Below are positions 44,550 to 52,828 of a stretch of DNA of 64,000 nucleotides, piece after piece (position 1 is the first letter of the stretch; every line of letters begins with the position of its first letter). The stretch covers positions 1 through 64,000 of the forward strand of contig DATKOP010000007.1 in assembly GCA_035524595.1 (NCBI GenBank), in the 5' to 3' direction. The position numbers and the translations under genes were made by a program. This stretch comes from CAIKZZ01 sp035524595. Its GTDB lineage: Bacteria > Pseudomonadota > Gammaproteobacteria > Steroidobacterales > Steroidobacteraceae. The notes beneath the pieces were generated by a model. The model saw only the letters and a list, made by a program, of their open reading frames with translations, was not told the DNA's origin and ran no database searches.

Positions 44550-47368
44550 GCGAACCTCCGCGTCTCGCCGGGGCCCTCGAGGTTGGCGGCGCAGCGCGCG
44601 CAGATCTGCGCGTGGCGCGGGTCGGCGCCGACGTCGGGCCTGAGGTGCCAGCAGCGCACGCACTTGCGCTCGGTGCTCGGCCGCACCGCGATGTAGACGC
44701 CGGCCTTGGCGACGCTCGGCGCGGGCGCGGCGCTCGCCGGCCGCGTGGCGGCGTCGTGCAGCCGGGCCTCGGACGTGATCAGCGCGAACCGCAGCTCGTC
44801 GCCGAGCGGTGCGAGCCGGGCATGCACGGCCGGCTCCGCCCAGACGTCGACCGCGGCATCCAGCGTGCCGCCGATCAGTCCCTGCACGCGCAGCGCCTCG
44901 AGCTCGCGCGCGACGTCGGCCTTGAGGGCGAGCACGGCGTCCCAGTCGACGCTGCTGGCGGCGGTCACCGGCGGCAGCACGTGCCACTGCGACAGGAACA
45001 CCGATTCCGGGCGGCCTGCGACCGCCGGCAGCGCCTGCCAGATCTCCTCGGCCGTGAACGACAGGATCGGCGCCAGCCAGCGCACCATTGACTCCGCGAG
45101 GTGCCAGAGCGCCGTCTGCGCCGAGCGCCGCGCCCGGCCACCGGCCGGGGTCGTGTACAGGCGGTCCTTGAGCACGTCCAGGTAGAACGCGCCGAGGTCG
45201 ACGACGCAGAAGTTGTGGACCTTCTGGTAGATCAGGTGGAACTCGTAGCTGCGGTACGCGGCGACGACCTCCTGCTGCAGCGCGTGGGCGCGCGTGATCG
45301 CCCAGCGGTCGAGCTCGACGAGCTCCGTCGGCGGCAGCGCGTGCTCGGCTGGCGCGAATCCGGCCAGGTTGCCGAGCAGGAAGCGCACCGTGTTGCGCAT
45401 GCGCCGGTACGAGTCGGAGGTGCGCTTCAGGATCTCGTCGGAGACGGCGATCTCGTTGGCGTAGTCGGTCGCGGCGACCCACAGGCGCAGCACGTCCGCG
45501 CCCAGCGTGCCGATGACCTTCTGCGGCACGATCGTGTTGCCGACCGACTTCGACATCTTGCGGCCGGTCTCGTCCACGGTGAACGCGTGCGTCAGCACGC
45601 CGCGGTAGGGCGCGTGCCCGTGCATCGCCACCGAGGTCAGCAGCGAGGAGTGGAACCAGCCGCGGTGCTGGTCCGAGCCCTCGAGGTACAGGTCGGCGGG
45701 CGAGCGGATCTCCGGCCGCAGGTGCGCGACGCACCAGTGCATCAGCCCCGAGTCGACCCAGACGTCCATGACGTCGGTCGACTTCTCGTAGTCGGCCGCC
45801 TCGGCGCCGAGCAGCTCCTCGACCCTGAGATCGAACCAGGCGTCGATGCCGCCCTGCTCTACCCGTGCGGCGACGGCGTCGATCAGCTCGACCGTCCGCG
45901 GGTGCGGCGCGCCGGTCGCGCGATGCAGGAAGAACGGGATCGGCACGCCCCAGGTGCGCTGCCGCGAGATGCACCAGTCCGGGCGGCTCTCGATCATGCT
46001 GTAGATCCGGTTCTCGCCCCAGCCTGGCGTGAAGCGCACCTTGCGGATCTCGGCGAGCGTCTGCGCGCGCAGGCCCTCCTGCTCCATGCTGATGAACCAC
46101 TGCGGCGTGGCGCGGAAGATCACCGGCGTCTTGTGGCGCCAGCAGTGCGGGTAGCTGTGGCGGTACGGGGCCTGCGACAGCAGCCGCCCGGCGGCCGCCA
46201 GCACCTCGATGACCCGCGGGTTCGCCTCGAACACCTGCAGCCCGGCGAACAGCGGCGTCGAGGCGACGAAACGGCCGTCGCCGCCGACCGGGTTGTCGAC
46301 CGGCAGCCCGTAGCGCTGGCCGACGATGTAGTCGTCGAGCCCGTGGCCGGGCGCCGTGTGCACGGCGCCGGTGCCGGCCTCGAGCGTGACGTGCGTGCCG
46401 AGGATGACCGGCACCTCGCGCTCGTAGAACGGGTGCCGCAGGCGCAGGCCCTCGAGCGCCGCGCCGCTCAGGCGCGCGATCACGCCCGAGGCGCCGTAGC
46501 CGCCGCGGGTCACCAGCGCTGCGGCGAGATCGGCCGCCACCACCAGCGTCTCGGCGCCGGCGGCGCCCTCGGCGCGCAGCAGCACGTACTCGAGCTCGGG
46601 GTGCACGGCGACCGCCTGGCTCGCCGGCAGCGTCCAGGGCGTGGTCGTCCAGATCACGACGCTCGCCGCCGGCAGGTCCTCGGCGCCGACGCCGGCGCGC
46701 CGCCCGAGATCGGCGGCGTCGACGACCGGGTAGCGCACGTCGATGCTCGGGCTGGTGCGCTCCTCGTACTCGACCTCGGCCTCGGCCAGCGACGAGCGGC
46801 AGTCGAGGCACCAGTGCACCGGCTTGTAGCCCTTGTAAATGTGGCCGCGCGAGTAGATCAGCGCGAAGGCGCGCAGCTGCGCGGCCTCGTAACCCGGCAG
46901 CATCGTCAGGTACGGCTGCGGCCAGTCGCCCATGACGCCGAGGCGCTCGAAGTCGGTACGCTGCGCCGCCACCTGCTTGCCGGCGAACTCGCGGCAGGCG
47001 GCCCGGAAGGCCTTGGCGTCGAGCTTGCCGCCGACGCGGCCGTGGGTCTTCTCGATCTGGTGCTCGATCGGCAGGCCGTGGCAGTCCCAGCCCGGCACGT
47101 ACGGCGCGTCGTAGCCGTCGAGGGTGCGCGACTTGACGACCACGTCCTTGAGCACCTTGTTGACCGCGTGGCCGATGTGGATCGCGCCGTTGGCGTACGG
47201 CGGGCCGTCGGCGAGGATGAAGGTCGGCCGGCCGCGGGCCGCGGCGCGCAGCTTCGGGTAGATCTCGCGGCTCTGCCAGAACTCGAGCCAGCGCGGCTCG
47301 CGCTTCGCGAGGTCCGCCTTCATCGGGAAGTCGGTCTGCGGCAGGTTGATCGTGTGCTTGTAGTCCAC
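44546..47368 (-). CDS. ileS: Isoleucyl-tRNA synthetase
   Basis: A 940-aa class I synthetase, standard for bacterial type 1 IleRS. The HIGH motif is in PPYANGAIHIGHAVNK, the CP1 editing domain has TTTPWTLPASQA, and KMSKS is in GRKMSKSVGN. The C-terminal zinc-binding segment has CVRC and CARC (ending the protein). The start is GTG 47368 followed by DYKHTINLPQTDFPMKADL, the usual N-terminus. It lies 12 nt after ribF. Confidence 0.97.
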   Translation of the reverse strand: MDYKHTINLPQTDFPMKADLAKREPRWLEFWQSREIYPKLRAAARGRPTFILADGPPYANGAIHIGHAVNKVLKDVVVKSRTLDGYDAPYVPGWDCHGLPIEHQIEKTHGRVGGKLDAKAFRAACREFAGKQVAAQRTDFERLGVMGDWPQPYLTMLPGYEAAQLRAFALIYSRGHIYKGYKPVHWCLDCRSSLAEAEVEYEERTSPSIDVRYPVVDAADLGRRAGVGAEDLPAASVVIWTTTPWTLPASQAVAVHPELEYVLLRAEGAAGAETLVVAADLAAALVTRGGYGASGVIARLSGAALEGLRLRHPFYEREVPVILGTHVTLEAGTGAVHTAPGHGLDDYIVGQRYGLPVDNPVGGDGRFVASTPLFAGLQVFEANPRVIEVLAAAGRLLSQAPYRHSYPHCWRHKTPVIFRATPQWFISMEQEGLRAQTLAEIRKVRFTPGWGENRIYSMIESRPDWCISRQRTWGVPIPFFLHRATGAPHPRTVELIDAVAARVEQGGIDAWFDLRVEELLGAEAADYEKSTDVMDVWVDSGLMHWCVAHLRPEIRSPADLYLEGSDQHRGWFHSSLLTSVAMHGHAPYRGVLTHAFTVDETGRKMSKSVGNTIVPQKVIGTLGADVLRLWVAATDYANEIAVSDEILKRTSDSYRRMRNTVRFLLGNLAGFAPAEHALPPTELVELDRWAITRAHALQQEVVAAYRSYEFHLIYQKVHNFCVVDLGAFYLDVLKDRLYTTPAGGRARRSAQTALWHLAESMVRWLAPILSFTAEEIWQALPAVAGRPESVFLSQWHVLPPVTAASSVDWDAVLALKADVARELEALRVQGLIGGTLDAAVDVWAEPAVHARLAPLGDELRFALITSEARLHDAATRPASAAPAPSVAKAGVYIAVRPSTERKCVRCWHLRPDVGADPRHAQICARCAANLEGPGETRRFA

Positions 47369-47380
47369 TTCAGGGTCTCG

Positions 47381-48319
47381 TCAGGCGGCGCGGGCGGCAA
47401 GGATCTCACGGGCGCGGGTCGCGTCGGCATGCATCTGCACCACCAGCGCGTCCAGCGACGGGAACTTCTCCTCGTCGCGCAGCTTGGCGACGAAGTCGAC
47501 CGACAGCCGGCGGCCGTACAGGTCGCCGTCGAAGTCGAACAGGTGGACCTCGAGCAGCGTCTCGCCGCCGCCGATCGTGGGCCGGTTGCCGAGCGAGGCC
47601 ACGGCCGCGGCCGCCGGGCGCCCGTCGAGCCCGCCGACCTCCACCGCGAACACGCCGCCGAGCGGCGTCGCGCGGCGGTGCAGGCGCAGGTTCGCGGTCG
47701 GGTAGCCGAGCCGCCGGCCGAGCTGCTGGCCGTAGATCACGCGCCCGGTCATCGCGTACGGCCGGCCGAGCAGCCGCGCCGCGGCGGCGAGGTTGCCGGC
47801 GCCGAGCGCCTCGCGCACGCGCGTGCTCGAGACCCGGACCCCGTCGGCCGTGACGCTCGGCACCGCCACCACCTCGAAGCCGGCGCGCGCGCCGGCGGCC
47901 GCGAGCGTCTCGATCGTGCCCGCGCGCCGGCAGCCGAAGCGGAACCCCTCGCCGACCACCACGTGGCGCGCGCCGAGGCCGCGGCACAGCGTCTGCGCGA
48001 CGAAGTCCTCCGCCGTCTGGTGCTGCAGCCGGGCGTCGAAGCGCAGCACGATCAGGCTCTCGACCCCGAGTGCCGCGAGCGCCGCGCACTTCTCGCCGAG
48101 CCGCATCAGCCGGGGTGGCGCCGCGGCGGCGTCGAAGTATTCGCGCGGGTGCGGCTCGAAGGTCAGCGCCGCGAGCCGCGCGCCGCTCGCGAGCGCGCGC
48201 TCGCGCGCGGCGCGCACCAGCGCCTGGTGGCCGAGGTGGACGCCGTCGAAGTTGCCGATCGCGACCGCCACGCCGCGGCCGTCGGTCCTGCAGTTGGTGA
48301 GTCCGCGGAAGAGGTGCAT
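47381..48319 (-). CDS. ribF: Bifunctional riboflavin kinase / FAD synthetase
   Basis: A 312-aa enzyme making FMN then FAD. The N-terminal nucleotidyltransferase has IGNFDGVHLGHQALV and VVVGEGFRFGCRRAG and VSSTRVREAL. The C-terminal riboflavin kinase has GRVIYGQQLGRRLGYPTANL and a closing FDGDLYGRRLSVDFVAKLRDE. It is the first gene of ribF-ileS-lspA-ispH, behind a consensus -10, and lies downstream of murJ. Confidence 0.96.
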   Translation of the reverse strand: MHLFRGLTNCRTDGRGVAVAIGNFDGVHLGHQALVRAARERALASGARLAALTFEPHPREYFDAAAAPPRLMRLGEKCAALAALGVESLIVLRFDARLQHQTAEDFVAQTLCRGLGARHVVVGEGFRFGCRRAGTIETLAAAGARAGFEVVAVPSVTADGVRVSSTRVREALGAGNLAAAARLLGRPYAMTGRVIYGQQLGRRLGYPTANLRLHRRATPLGGVFAVEVGGLDGRPAAAAVASLGNRPTIGGGETLLEVHLFDFDGDLYGRRLSVDFVAKLRDEEKFPSLDALVVQMHADATRAREILAARAA

Positions 48320-48353
48320 GGGTGCTTGCGATGCGCCGCGCCGAAAGCTTGCG

Positions 48354-48359
48354 ATTATA
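48354..48359 (-). promoter_or_regulatory. Perfect -10 hexamer for ribF
   Basis: TATAAT on the minus strand, overlapping the murJ stop codon. The predicted start near 48347 gives a 28-nt leader to ribF. No clear -35 is seen in the murJ coding end. Confidence 0.5.
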
Positions 48360-49911
48360 CGGCCCGCAGGTCCCGGTACCGGAGGCCGGCGAGCCAGAGC
48401 ACGAGGCCGTACACGGCGCCGCCACCCGCCACGCAGCCGGCGAGGTGCAGCACCCGCACCGGGGCGCGCCAGCCGGCCCAGTCGGCCCAGTGGCCGCCTG
48501 CCCACCACAGGAACGCCGCCATCGCCACGTTCGCCGCGAGCATCTGGCCGGCGAGCCGCCGCCACTGCGGCGAGGGCACGTAGACGCCGCTGCGCCTGAG
48601 GCCGCGGTACAGGAGCCAGGTGTTGACGTAGGCGCCGATGCCGGTCGCGAGTGCGAGCAGCGCGTGCGGCGCCGGCACGCCGAGCCGGCTGGCCGGGAAC
48701 GCGACGCAGACGTTGAATGCCATGGTGACGATCAGCGAGATGACGCCGGCGCGCACCGCGGGGCCGACGATCTGGCGGGCGAAGTAGCCCGGCGCGAGCA
48801 CCTTGACGAGGCTGAAGCCCATCAGCCCGAGGGCGTAGGCCATCAGCGCGATCGAGGTCATCCAGACGTCGTGCAGGTTGAAGCGGCCGTAGCCGTACAG
48901 CGTCGCGTTCAGCGGGCCGGCCAGCATGAACAGCCCGACCGCGGCCGGCAGCGACACGAGGCAGGTGAGGCGCAGGCCCCAGTCGAGCGTCGCGTTGAAG
49001 TGCGCCGGCGTGTCCTCGGCGTGGTGCGCCGACAGCCGCGGCAGGATCACCGTCGCGAGCGCGATCGAGAACACGCCCATCGGGAACTCCACCAGCCGGT
49101 CGGCGTAGTAGTTCCAGGAAATGCTGCCGGTCACGAGGAACGACGCGATCCAGGTGTCGAGCAGGATCGAGACCTGCGCGACGGATGAGCCGAAGATCCC
49201 GGGCAGCATCAGCCGGCCGACCCGGCGCACGCCCTCGTTCGCCCACGCCCAGCGCGGCCGCACCAGCAGCCCGAGGCGCGCGAGGCCGCGGAACTGGGCG
49301 ACCAGCTGCACGACGCCGGCGACGAACACGCCGATCGCGAGCGCGAGGCCGGGCTTCTCGAAGCGCGGCGCGACGAGCGCGGCGAACACGATCATCACCA
49401 CGTTGAGGATCACCGGGTTGAAGGCCGCAGTGCCGAACTTGCCGTAGCTGTTGAGGACGCCGGCGCCGAGCGCCGTCAGCGAGATGAAGAAGATGTACGG
49501 AAAGGTCCAGTGCAGCATCTCGACGGCGAGGTCGTGGCGCGCGCCCGCGGCGTCGAAGCCGGGCGCGAACAGGTAGATGACCACCGGCGCGCCGATCACG
49601 CCGAGCGCGGTGACGGCGAGCAGCAGCAGGCCGAGCGTGCCGGTGACGCCGCTGACCAGCGCCTCGACCTCGGCCTGGCCGCGCTTCAGCCGGTACTCGG
49701 ACACGAGCGGCACGAAGGCCTGCGAGAAGGCGCCCTCGGCGGTGATGCGCCTGAGGAAGTTCGGGATCTTGAAGGCCACCAGGAACGCGTCCATGGCCGG
49801 GCTCGCGCCGAGCATCGCCGCGTAGACGGTTTCGCGGATGACCCCGGTGACGCGCGACAGGAGCGTCATCGCGCCGACGATCGAGGTGCTGCGGAGGAAG
49901 CCGCCCTTCAT
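48355..49911 (-). CDS. murJ: Lipid II flippase
   Basis: A 518-aa polytopic membrane protein of the MviN/MurJ family, which flips lipid II for peptidoglycan synthesis. The N-terminal SIVGAMTLLSRVTGVIRE and FLVAFKIPNFLRRITAEGAFSQAFVP are highly diagnostic, with about 14 hydrophobic segments and charged residues (Arg, Asp) inside the central cavity region. Length fits the family. It is divergent from rpsT, an arrangement typical of gammaproteobacteria. Confidence 0.96.
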   Translation of the reverse strand: MKGGFLRSTSIVGAMTLLSRVTGVIRETVYAAMLGASPAMDAFLVAFKIPNFLRRITAEGAFSQAFVPLVSEYRLKRGQAEVEALVSGVTGTLGLLLLAVTALGVIGAPVVIYLFAPGFDAAGARHDLAVEMLHWTFPYIFFISLTALGAGVLNSYGKFGTAAFNPVILNVVMIVFAALVAPRFEKPGLALAIGVFVAGVVQLVAQFRGLARLGLLVRPRWAWANEGVRRVGRLMLPGIFGSSVAQVSILLDTWIASFLVTGSISWNYYADRLVEFPMGVFSIALATVILPRLSAHHAEDTPAHFNATLDWGLRLTCLVSLPAAVGLFMLAGPLNATLYGYGRFNLHDVWMTSIALMAYALGLMGFSLVKVLAPGYFARQIVGPAVRAGVISLIVTMAFNVCVAFPASRLGVPAPHALLALATGIGAYVNTWLLYRGLRRSGVYVPSPQWRRLAGQMLAANVAMAAFLWWAGGHWADWAGWRAPVRVLHLAGCVAGGGAVYGLVLWLAGLRYRDLRAV

Positions 49912-49991
49912 CAGGTCAGGGTCGAGAGGTGCATCGGCCGGGCACTATACCGGGCCCGGAGGCTCCGGGCCGGATCGCGCCGCCGACAAAA

Positions 49992-50020
49992 TTGACAGGA
50001 TTTGCAATGATCAGCAAAAT
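49992..50020 (+). promoter_or_regulatory. Sigma70 promoter of rpsT
   Basis: A consensus TTGACA, 17-bp spacer, then CAAAAT (4 of 6). The predicted start is near 50027, giving a 35-nt leader. The spacer between murJ and rpsT is locally AT-rich. Confidence 0.8.
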
Positions 50021-50061
50021 AGTGGGCTCAGTTTCGAGTCCCCAATCCGAGGTCCGGTCCC

Positions 50062-50325
50062 TTGGCCAACATCAAGTCCGCAGAAAAGCGCGCCCGCCAG
50101 GCCGTCGTCCGCCGCGCGCACAACATGACGTTGCGCTCCAAGATGCGCTCGGCCATCAAGAAGGCGCGGGCCGCGATCGCCACCGGCGAGAAGGCCGGCG
50201 CCCAGGCAGCCGTCAAGGCCGCGGTGCCGGTCATCGACTCGATGGTCAACAAGGGCATCATTCACCGCAGCACGGCCGCGCGCCACAAGAGCCGCCTGTC
50301 GGCGCTCGTCAAGGCGCTCAAGTAA
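50062..50325 (+). CDS. rpsT: 30S ribosomal protein S20
   Basis: An 87-aa basic protein with ANIKSAEKRARQAVVRRAHN at the start and GIIHRSTAARHKSRL near the end, as in S20, which binds 16S rRNA early in assembly. The start codon is TTG, the same rare start used by E. coli rpsT, where it takes part in autoregulation. A GAGG lies about 10 nt upstream. A hairpin follows between rpsT and obgE. Confidence 0.97.
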   Translation: MANIKSAEKRARQAVVRRAHNMTLRSKMRSAIKKARAAIATGEKAGAQAAVKAAVPVIDSMVNKGIIHRSTAARHKSRLSALVKALK

Positions 50326-50367
50326 CCGCGCCGCCGCCCCCCCGGCGGGGGGAGGCCGCACGCCTGC

Positions 50368-50388
50368 GGGCCGGTCACTGACCGGCCC
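50368..50388. terminator. Hairpin between rpsT and obgE, likely bidirectional terminator
   Basis: Stem GGGCCGGT / ACCGGCCC with a 5-nt loop CACTG, followed on the plus strand by the T-rich GTTGCGTTTC. It lies between the two convergent stop codons. Confidence 0.6.
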
Positions 50389-50396
50389 GTTGCGTT

Positions 50397-51434
50397 TCAG
50401 GACTCGGCCTCCGGCGCCGCAGGCGCCAGCTCCTCGAGACGGCGCATCAGCGCCTCGGCCAACTCCCGGGTGCCGCTGCCGGTGGCGGCCGAGATCCGGA
50501 AGGTCGGGCCCTTGAAGCGCAGCCGCCGCACGATCTCGCGGCAGCGGGCCTCCGCTTCCTGCGGCGGCAGCAGATCGATCTTGTTGAGCACCAGCCAGCG
50601 CTCGCGCCTGGCGAGCTCGCCGCTGAACTTCCTGAGCTCGGCGACGATCGCGCGCGCGTCCTTGACCGGGTCGGCATCCGGGTCGGGCGGCAGGATGTCG
50701 ACGAGGTGCAGCAGCACGCGCGTGCGCTGCAGGTGCTTCAAGAAGCGGATGCCGAGGCCGGCGCCGTCGGCCGCCCCCTCGATAAGGCCCGGGATGTCCG
50801 CCATCACGAAGCTGCGGCCGATGCCGACGCTGACCACGCCGAGGTTCGGGTACAGCGTGGTGAACGGGTAGTCCGCAACCTTGGGGCGGGCCGCGGACAC
50901 GGCCCGGATCAGCGTCGACTTGCCCGCGTTCGGCAGCCCGAGCAGGCCGACGTCGGCGATCACCCGCATCTCGAGCCGCAGCGTCCGCTTCTCGCCCGGC
51001 AGCCCGGGCATCGACTTGCGCGGCGCGCGGTTGGTGCTCGACTTGAAGCGGGTGTTGCCCCAGCCGCCCTTGCCGCCGCGGGCGACCAGCACGGTGTCGC
51101 CGGCCCTGAGCAGGTCGCCGAGCTGCTCCTGGGTGTCGTCGTCGAGCACGGTCGTGCCGACGGGCACCGCCACGTACAGGTCCTCGCCGCCGGCGCCGGT
51201 GCAGTCGTTGCCGCTGCCGGCGGTGCCCGACTGGGCCTTGTAGGTCCTCTGGATGCGGAAGTCCGCGAGCGTGTTGATCCCCTGCTGGGCACGCAGGTAG
51301 ACGCTGCCGCCGAGCCCGCCGTCGCCGCCGTCGGGACCGCCGAAGGGCACGAACTTCTCGCGGCGGAAGCTGGCGCAGCCGCGACCGCCGTGGCCGGCCT
51401 GGACCCGCACGAGCGCTTCGTCGACGAACTTCAT
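50397..51434 (-). CDS. obgE: Obg-family GTPase (CgtA)
   Basis: A 345-aa GTPase. Residues 1-158 are the Gly-rich Obg fold (GGDGGLGGSVYLRA, GRGGKGGWGNTRFKS-like runs). The G domain has G1 GLPNAGKSTLI, G3 DIPGLIEG and G4 NKID. The protein associates with the 50S subunit and links ribosome assembly to growth. It follows the rpmA-side genes on the same strand, with a GNAT gene inserted between rpmA and obgE. Confidence 0.95.
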   Translation of the reverse strand: MKFVDEALVRVQAGHGGRGCASFRREKFVPFGGPDGGDGGLGGSVYLRAQQGINTLADFRIQRTYKAQSGTAGSGNDCTGAGGEDLYVAVPVGTTVLDDDTQEQLGDLLRAGDTVLVARGGKGGWGNTRFKSSTNRAPRKSMPGLPGEKRTLRLEMRVIADVGLLGLPNAGKSTLIRAVSAARPKVADYPFTTLYPNLGVVSVGIGRSFVMADIPGLIEGAADGAGLGIRFLKHLQRTRVLLHLVDILPPDPDADPVKDARAIVAELRKFSGELARRERWLVLNKIDLLPPQEAEARCREIVRRLRFKGPTFRISAATGSGTRELAEALMRRLEELAPAAPEAES

Positions 51435-51501
51435 GGCGACAGTCTAGCGCCGTCGGTGCGCACCGAACGCAGTCGCGGCCGGCGGCGGGCGGCGCGGGCG
51501 C

Positions 51502-51960
51502 TCACAATTCGAGGTGCAGGAACTGGTTGAAGGCGCTCTTGACGTAGTCGCCGAACGCATCGCCGTCGACGAAGCCGCGCCGGCGGTAGAGCGCGAGCGC
51601 CGGGTCGAAGGCCGCGCCGCTGCCGGTCTCGAGGCTGAGGCGGCTGAGCCCGCGGCGCCGCGCCTCGCCGATCACGTGCTCAAGGAGCGCCGCCGCGACG
51701 CCGCGGCGGAGGTACCCGGGGTGCGTGCGCATGGACTTGAGCTCGCCGCTGCCGTCGCGCAGCTCCTTGAGGGCGCACATGCCGGCCAGCGACGGGCCGA
51801 TCCACGCCGTCCAGACGGTCACCTCCGCAGCCGCGAGCCCGCTCTCATCGAGCGCGAACACGTGGCCGGGCGGCGAGTGCCGGTGCATGCCGGCGAGGTG
51901 CAGCGCGACGAGCGCGCGCGCCGCCTCGCCCGAAAGATCGTCCGGCCGGATCGTGATCAT
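51502..51960 (-). CDS. GNAT-family N-acetyltransferase
   Basis: A 152-aa single-domain acetyltransferase. The acetyl-CoA loop is HPGYLRRGVAAALLEHVI, preceded by beta strand 4 (GELKSMRT) and followed by LSLETGSGAAFDPALALYRRRGF. The pattern resembles YjaB/PaiA-like small-molecule or peptide acetyltransferases; the substrate cannot be read. It sits between obgE and rpmA, but a strong terminator separates it from rpmA, so it is likely expressed on its own or with obgE. Confidence 0.88.
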   Translation of the reverse strand: MITIRPDDLSGEAARALVALHLAGMHRHSPPGHVFALDESGLAAAEVTVWTAWIGPSLAGMCALKELRDGSGELKSMRTHPGYLRRGVAAALLEHVIGEARRRGLSRLSLETGSGAAFDPALALYRRRGFVDGDAFGDYVKSAFNQFLHLEL

Positions 51961-52002
51961 CGCCGTCGCACTCCCCCGGCCTGCCGCGCCGCGACCCCAG
52001 AA

Positions 52003-52030
52003 CGAAAAACCCCGGCGCGGGGCCGGGGTT
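52003..52030 (-). terminator. Rho-independent terminator after rpmA
   Basis: On the minus strand a perfect 9-bp stem AACCCCGGC / GCCGGGGTT with a 5-nt loop runs straight into a T-run. It lies 24 nt after the rpmA stop. This is the best intrinsic terminator in the window. Confidence 0.88.
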
Positions 52031-52053
52031 CCGTGGCCGCAGGCGCCTGGCCT

Positions 52054-52311
52054 TCAGTCCGCGACGACGCTGACGAAGGTGCGCTGCTCGGCGCCCTTCT
52101 TGGCGAACGCGACCTTGCCGGTCACGAGCGCGAACAGCGTGTGGTCGGTGCCGACGCCGACGTTGCGGCCGGCCTTGTAGAGCGTGCCGCGCTGCCGGAC
52201 CAGGATGTTGCCGGCGAGCACCTGCTCGCCGCCGAAGCGCTTGACGCCGAGGCGCTTCGAGTGGGAATCGCGGCCGTTCTTGGTACTGCCGCCTGCCTTC
52301 TTGTGTGCCAT
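52054..52311 (-). CDS. rpmA: 50S ribosomal protein L27
   Basis: An 85-aa basic protein with MAHKKAGGSTKNGRDSHSKR, whose N-terminal tail reaches the peptidyl-transferase centre. GVKRFGGEQVLAGNILVRQR and GRNVGVGTDHTLFAL follow. Length equals that of E. coli L27. No cleavable N-terminal extension of the Firmicutes type is present. It is cotranscribed with rplU and terminated by a strong hairpin. Confidence 0.97.
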   Translation of the reverse strand: MAHKKAGGSTKNGRDSHSKRLGVKRFGGEQVLAGNILVRQRGTLYKAGRNVGVGTDHTLFALVTGKVAFAKKGAEQRTFVSVVAD

Positions 52312-52342
52312 GGGGATGAACTCCGTTCTGGGGGACCGCGGC

Positions 52343-52654
52343 TCAGCCGCTGATCCCGGTAACCTTGACTTCGGTGTACGCCTGGCGGTGCGTGCCCTGC
52401 CGCATGTAGTGCTTGCGGCGGCGGAACTTGACGATCGCCACCTTCGGGGCGCGCCCGTGGGACTGGATCGTCGCCGTGACCTTGGCGCCGGCCAGGTACG
52501 GCTTGCCGAGCTTGATGCTGTCGCCCTCGCCGAGCAGCAGCACGTCGCTGAACTCGACCGTGGCGCCGGCGTCGGCCGGGAGCTTCTCGACGCGAAGGAC
52601 CGAGCCCTCGCTGACGCGGTACTGCTTACCGCCGGTTTGGATGACCGCGAACAT
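52343..52654 (-). CDS. rplU: 50S ribosomal protein L21
   Basis: A 103-aa protein, the E. coli length, starting FAVIQTGGKQYRVSEGS and ending with RRKHYMRQGTHRQAYTEVKV, which binds 23S rRNA. I chose ATG 52654 over the in-frame ATG 52666: the only GAGG lies 11 nt before the former but would sit only 3 nt before the latter. The gene has a strong promoter and a leader with tandem palindromes. Confidence 0.96.
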   Translation of the reverse strand: MFAVIQTGGKQYRVSEGSVLRVEKLPADAGATVEFSDVLLLGEGDSIKLGKPYLAGAKVTATIQSHGRAPKVAIVKFRRRKHYMRQGTHRQAYTEVKVTGISG

Positions 52655-52674
52655 GTTCAGATGCACCTCGAAAC

Positions 52675-52695
52675 GGGGATCCCCGGGATCCCGGG
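52675..52695 (-). promoter_or_regulatory. Palindromic leader element of rplU
   Basis: Two overlapping perfect palindromes lie between the promoter and the ribosome-binding site: GGGGATCCCC (52675-52684) and CCCGGGATCCCGGG (52682-52695). They share three bases, so only one can fold fully at a time. This could be an autoregulatory mRNA switch for L21, or a protein-binding site. Confidence 0.45.
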
Positions 52696-52729
52696 CAACC
52701 GGCCCTGAGGCAGGTCGACGGAACCGCGA

Positions 52730-52758
52730 ATTCTAATGAGGGCGCGGGGTTGCGTCAA
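52730..52758 (-). promoter_or_regulatory. Sigma70 promoter of rplU-rpmA
   Basis: On the minus strand TTGACG (5 of 6), exactly 17 bp, then TAGAAT (5 of 6). The predicted start near 52723 gives a leader of about 69 nt. Confidence 0.85.
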
Positions 52759-52828
52759 ACCCGGCCGGCGGGCGGTCCGCAGCGCCGGTTTGGCCGCCAT
52801 CCGGATTGCCGGTAGGATGCCGGGCCCT

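Noticed and set aside
45101..48583. An 1160-codon open frame on the plus strand across ileS and ribF
   Set aside because: Shadow of ileS, ribF and the end of murJ caused by rarity of stop codons in GC-rich DNA.
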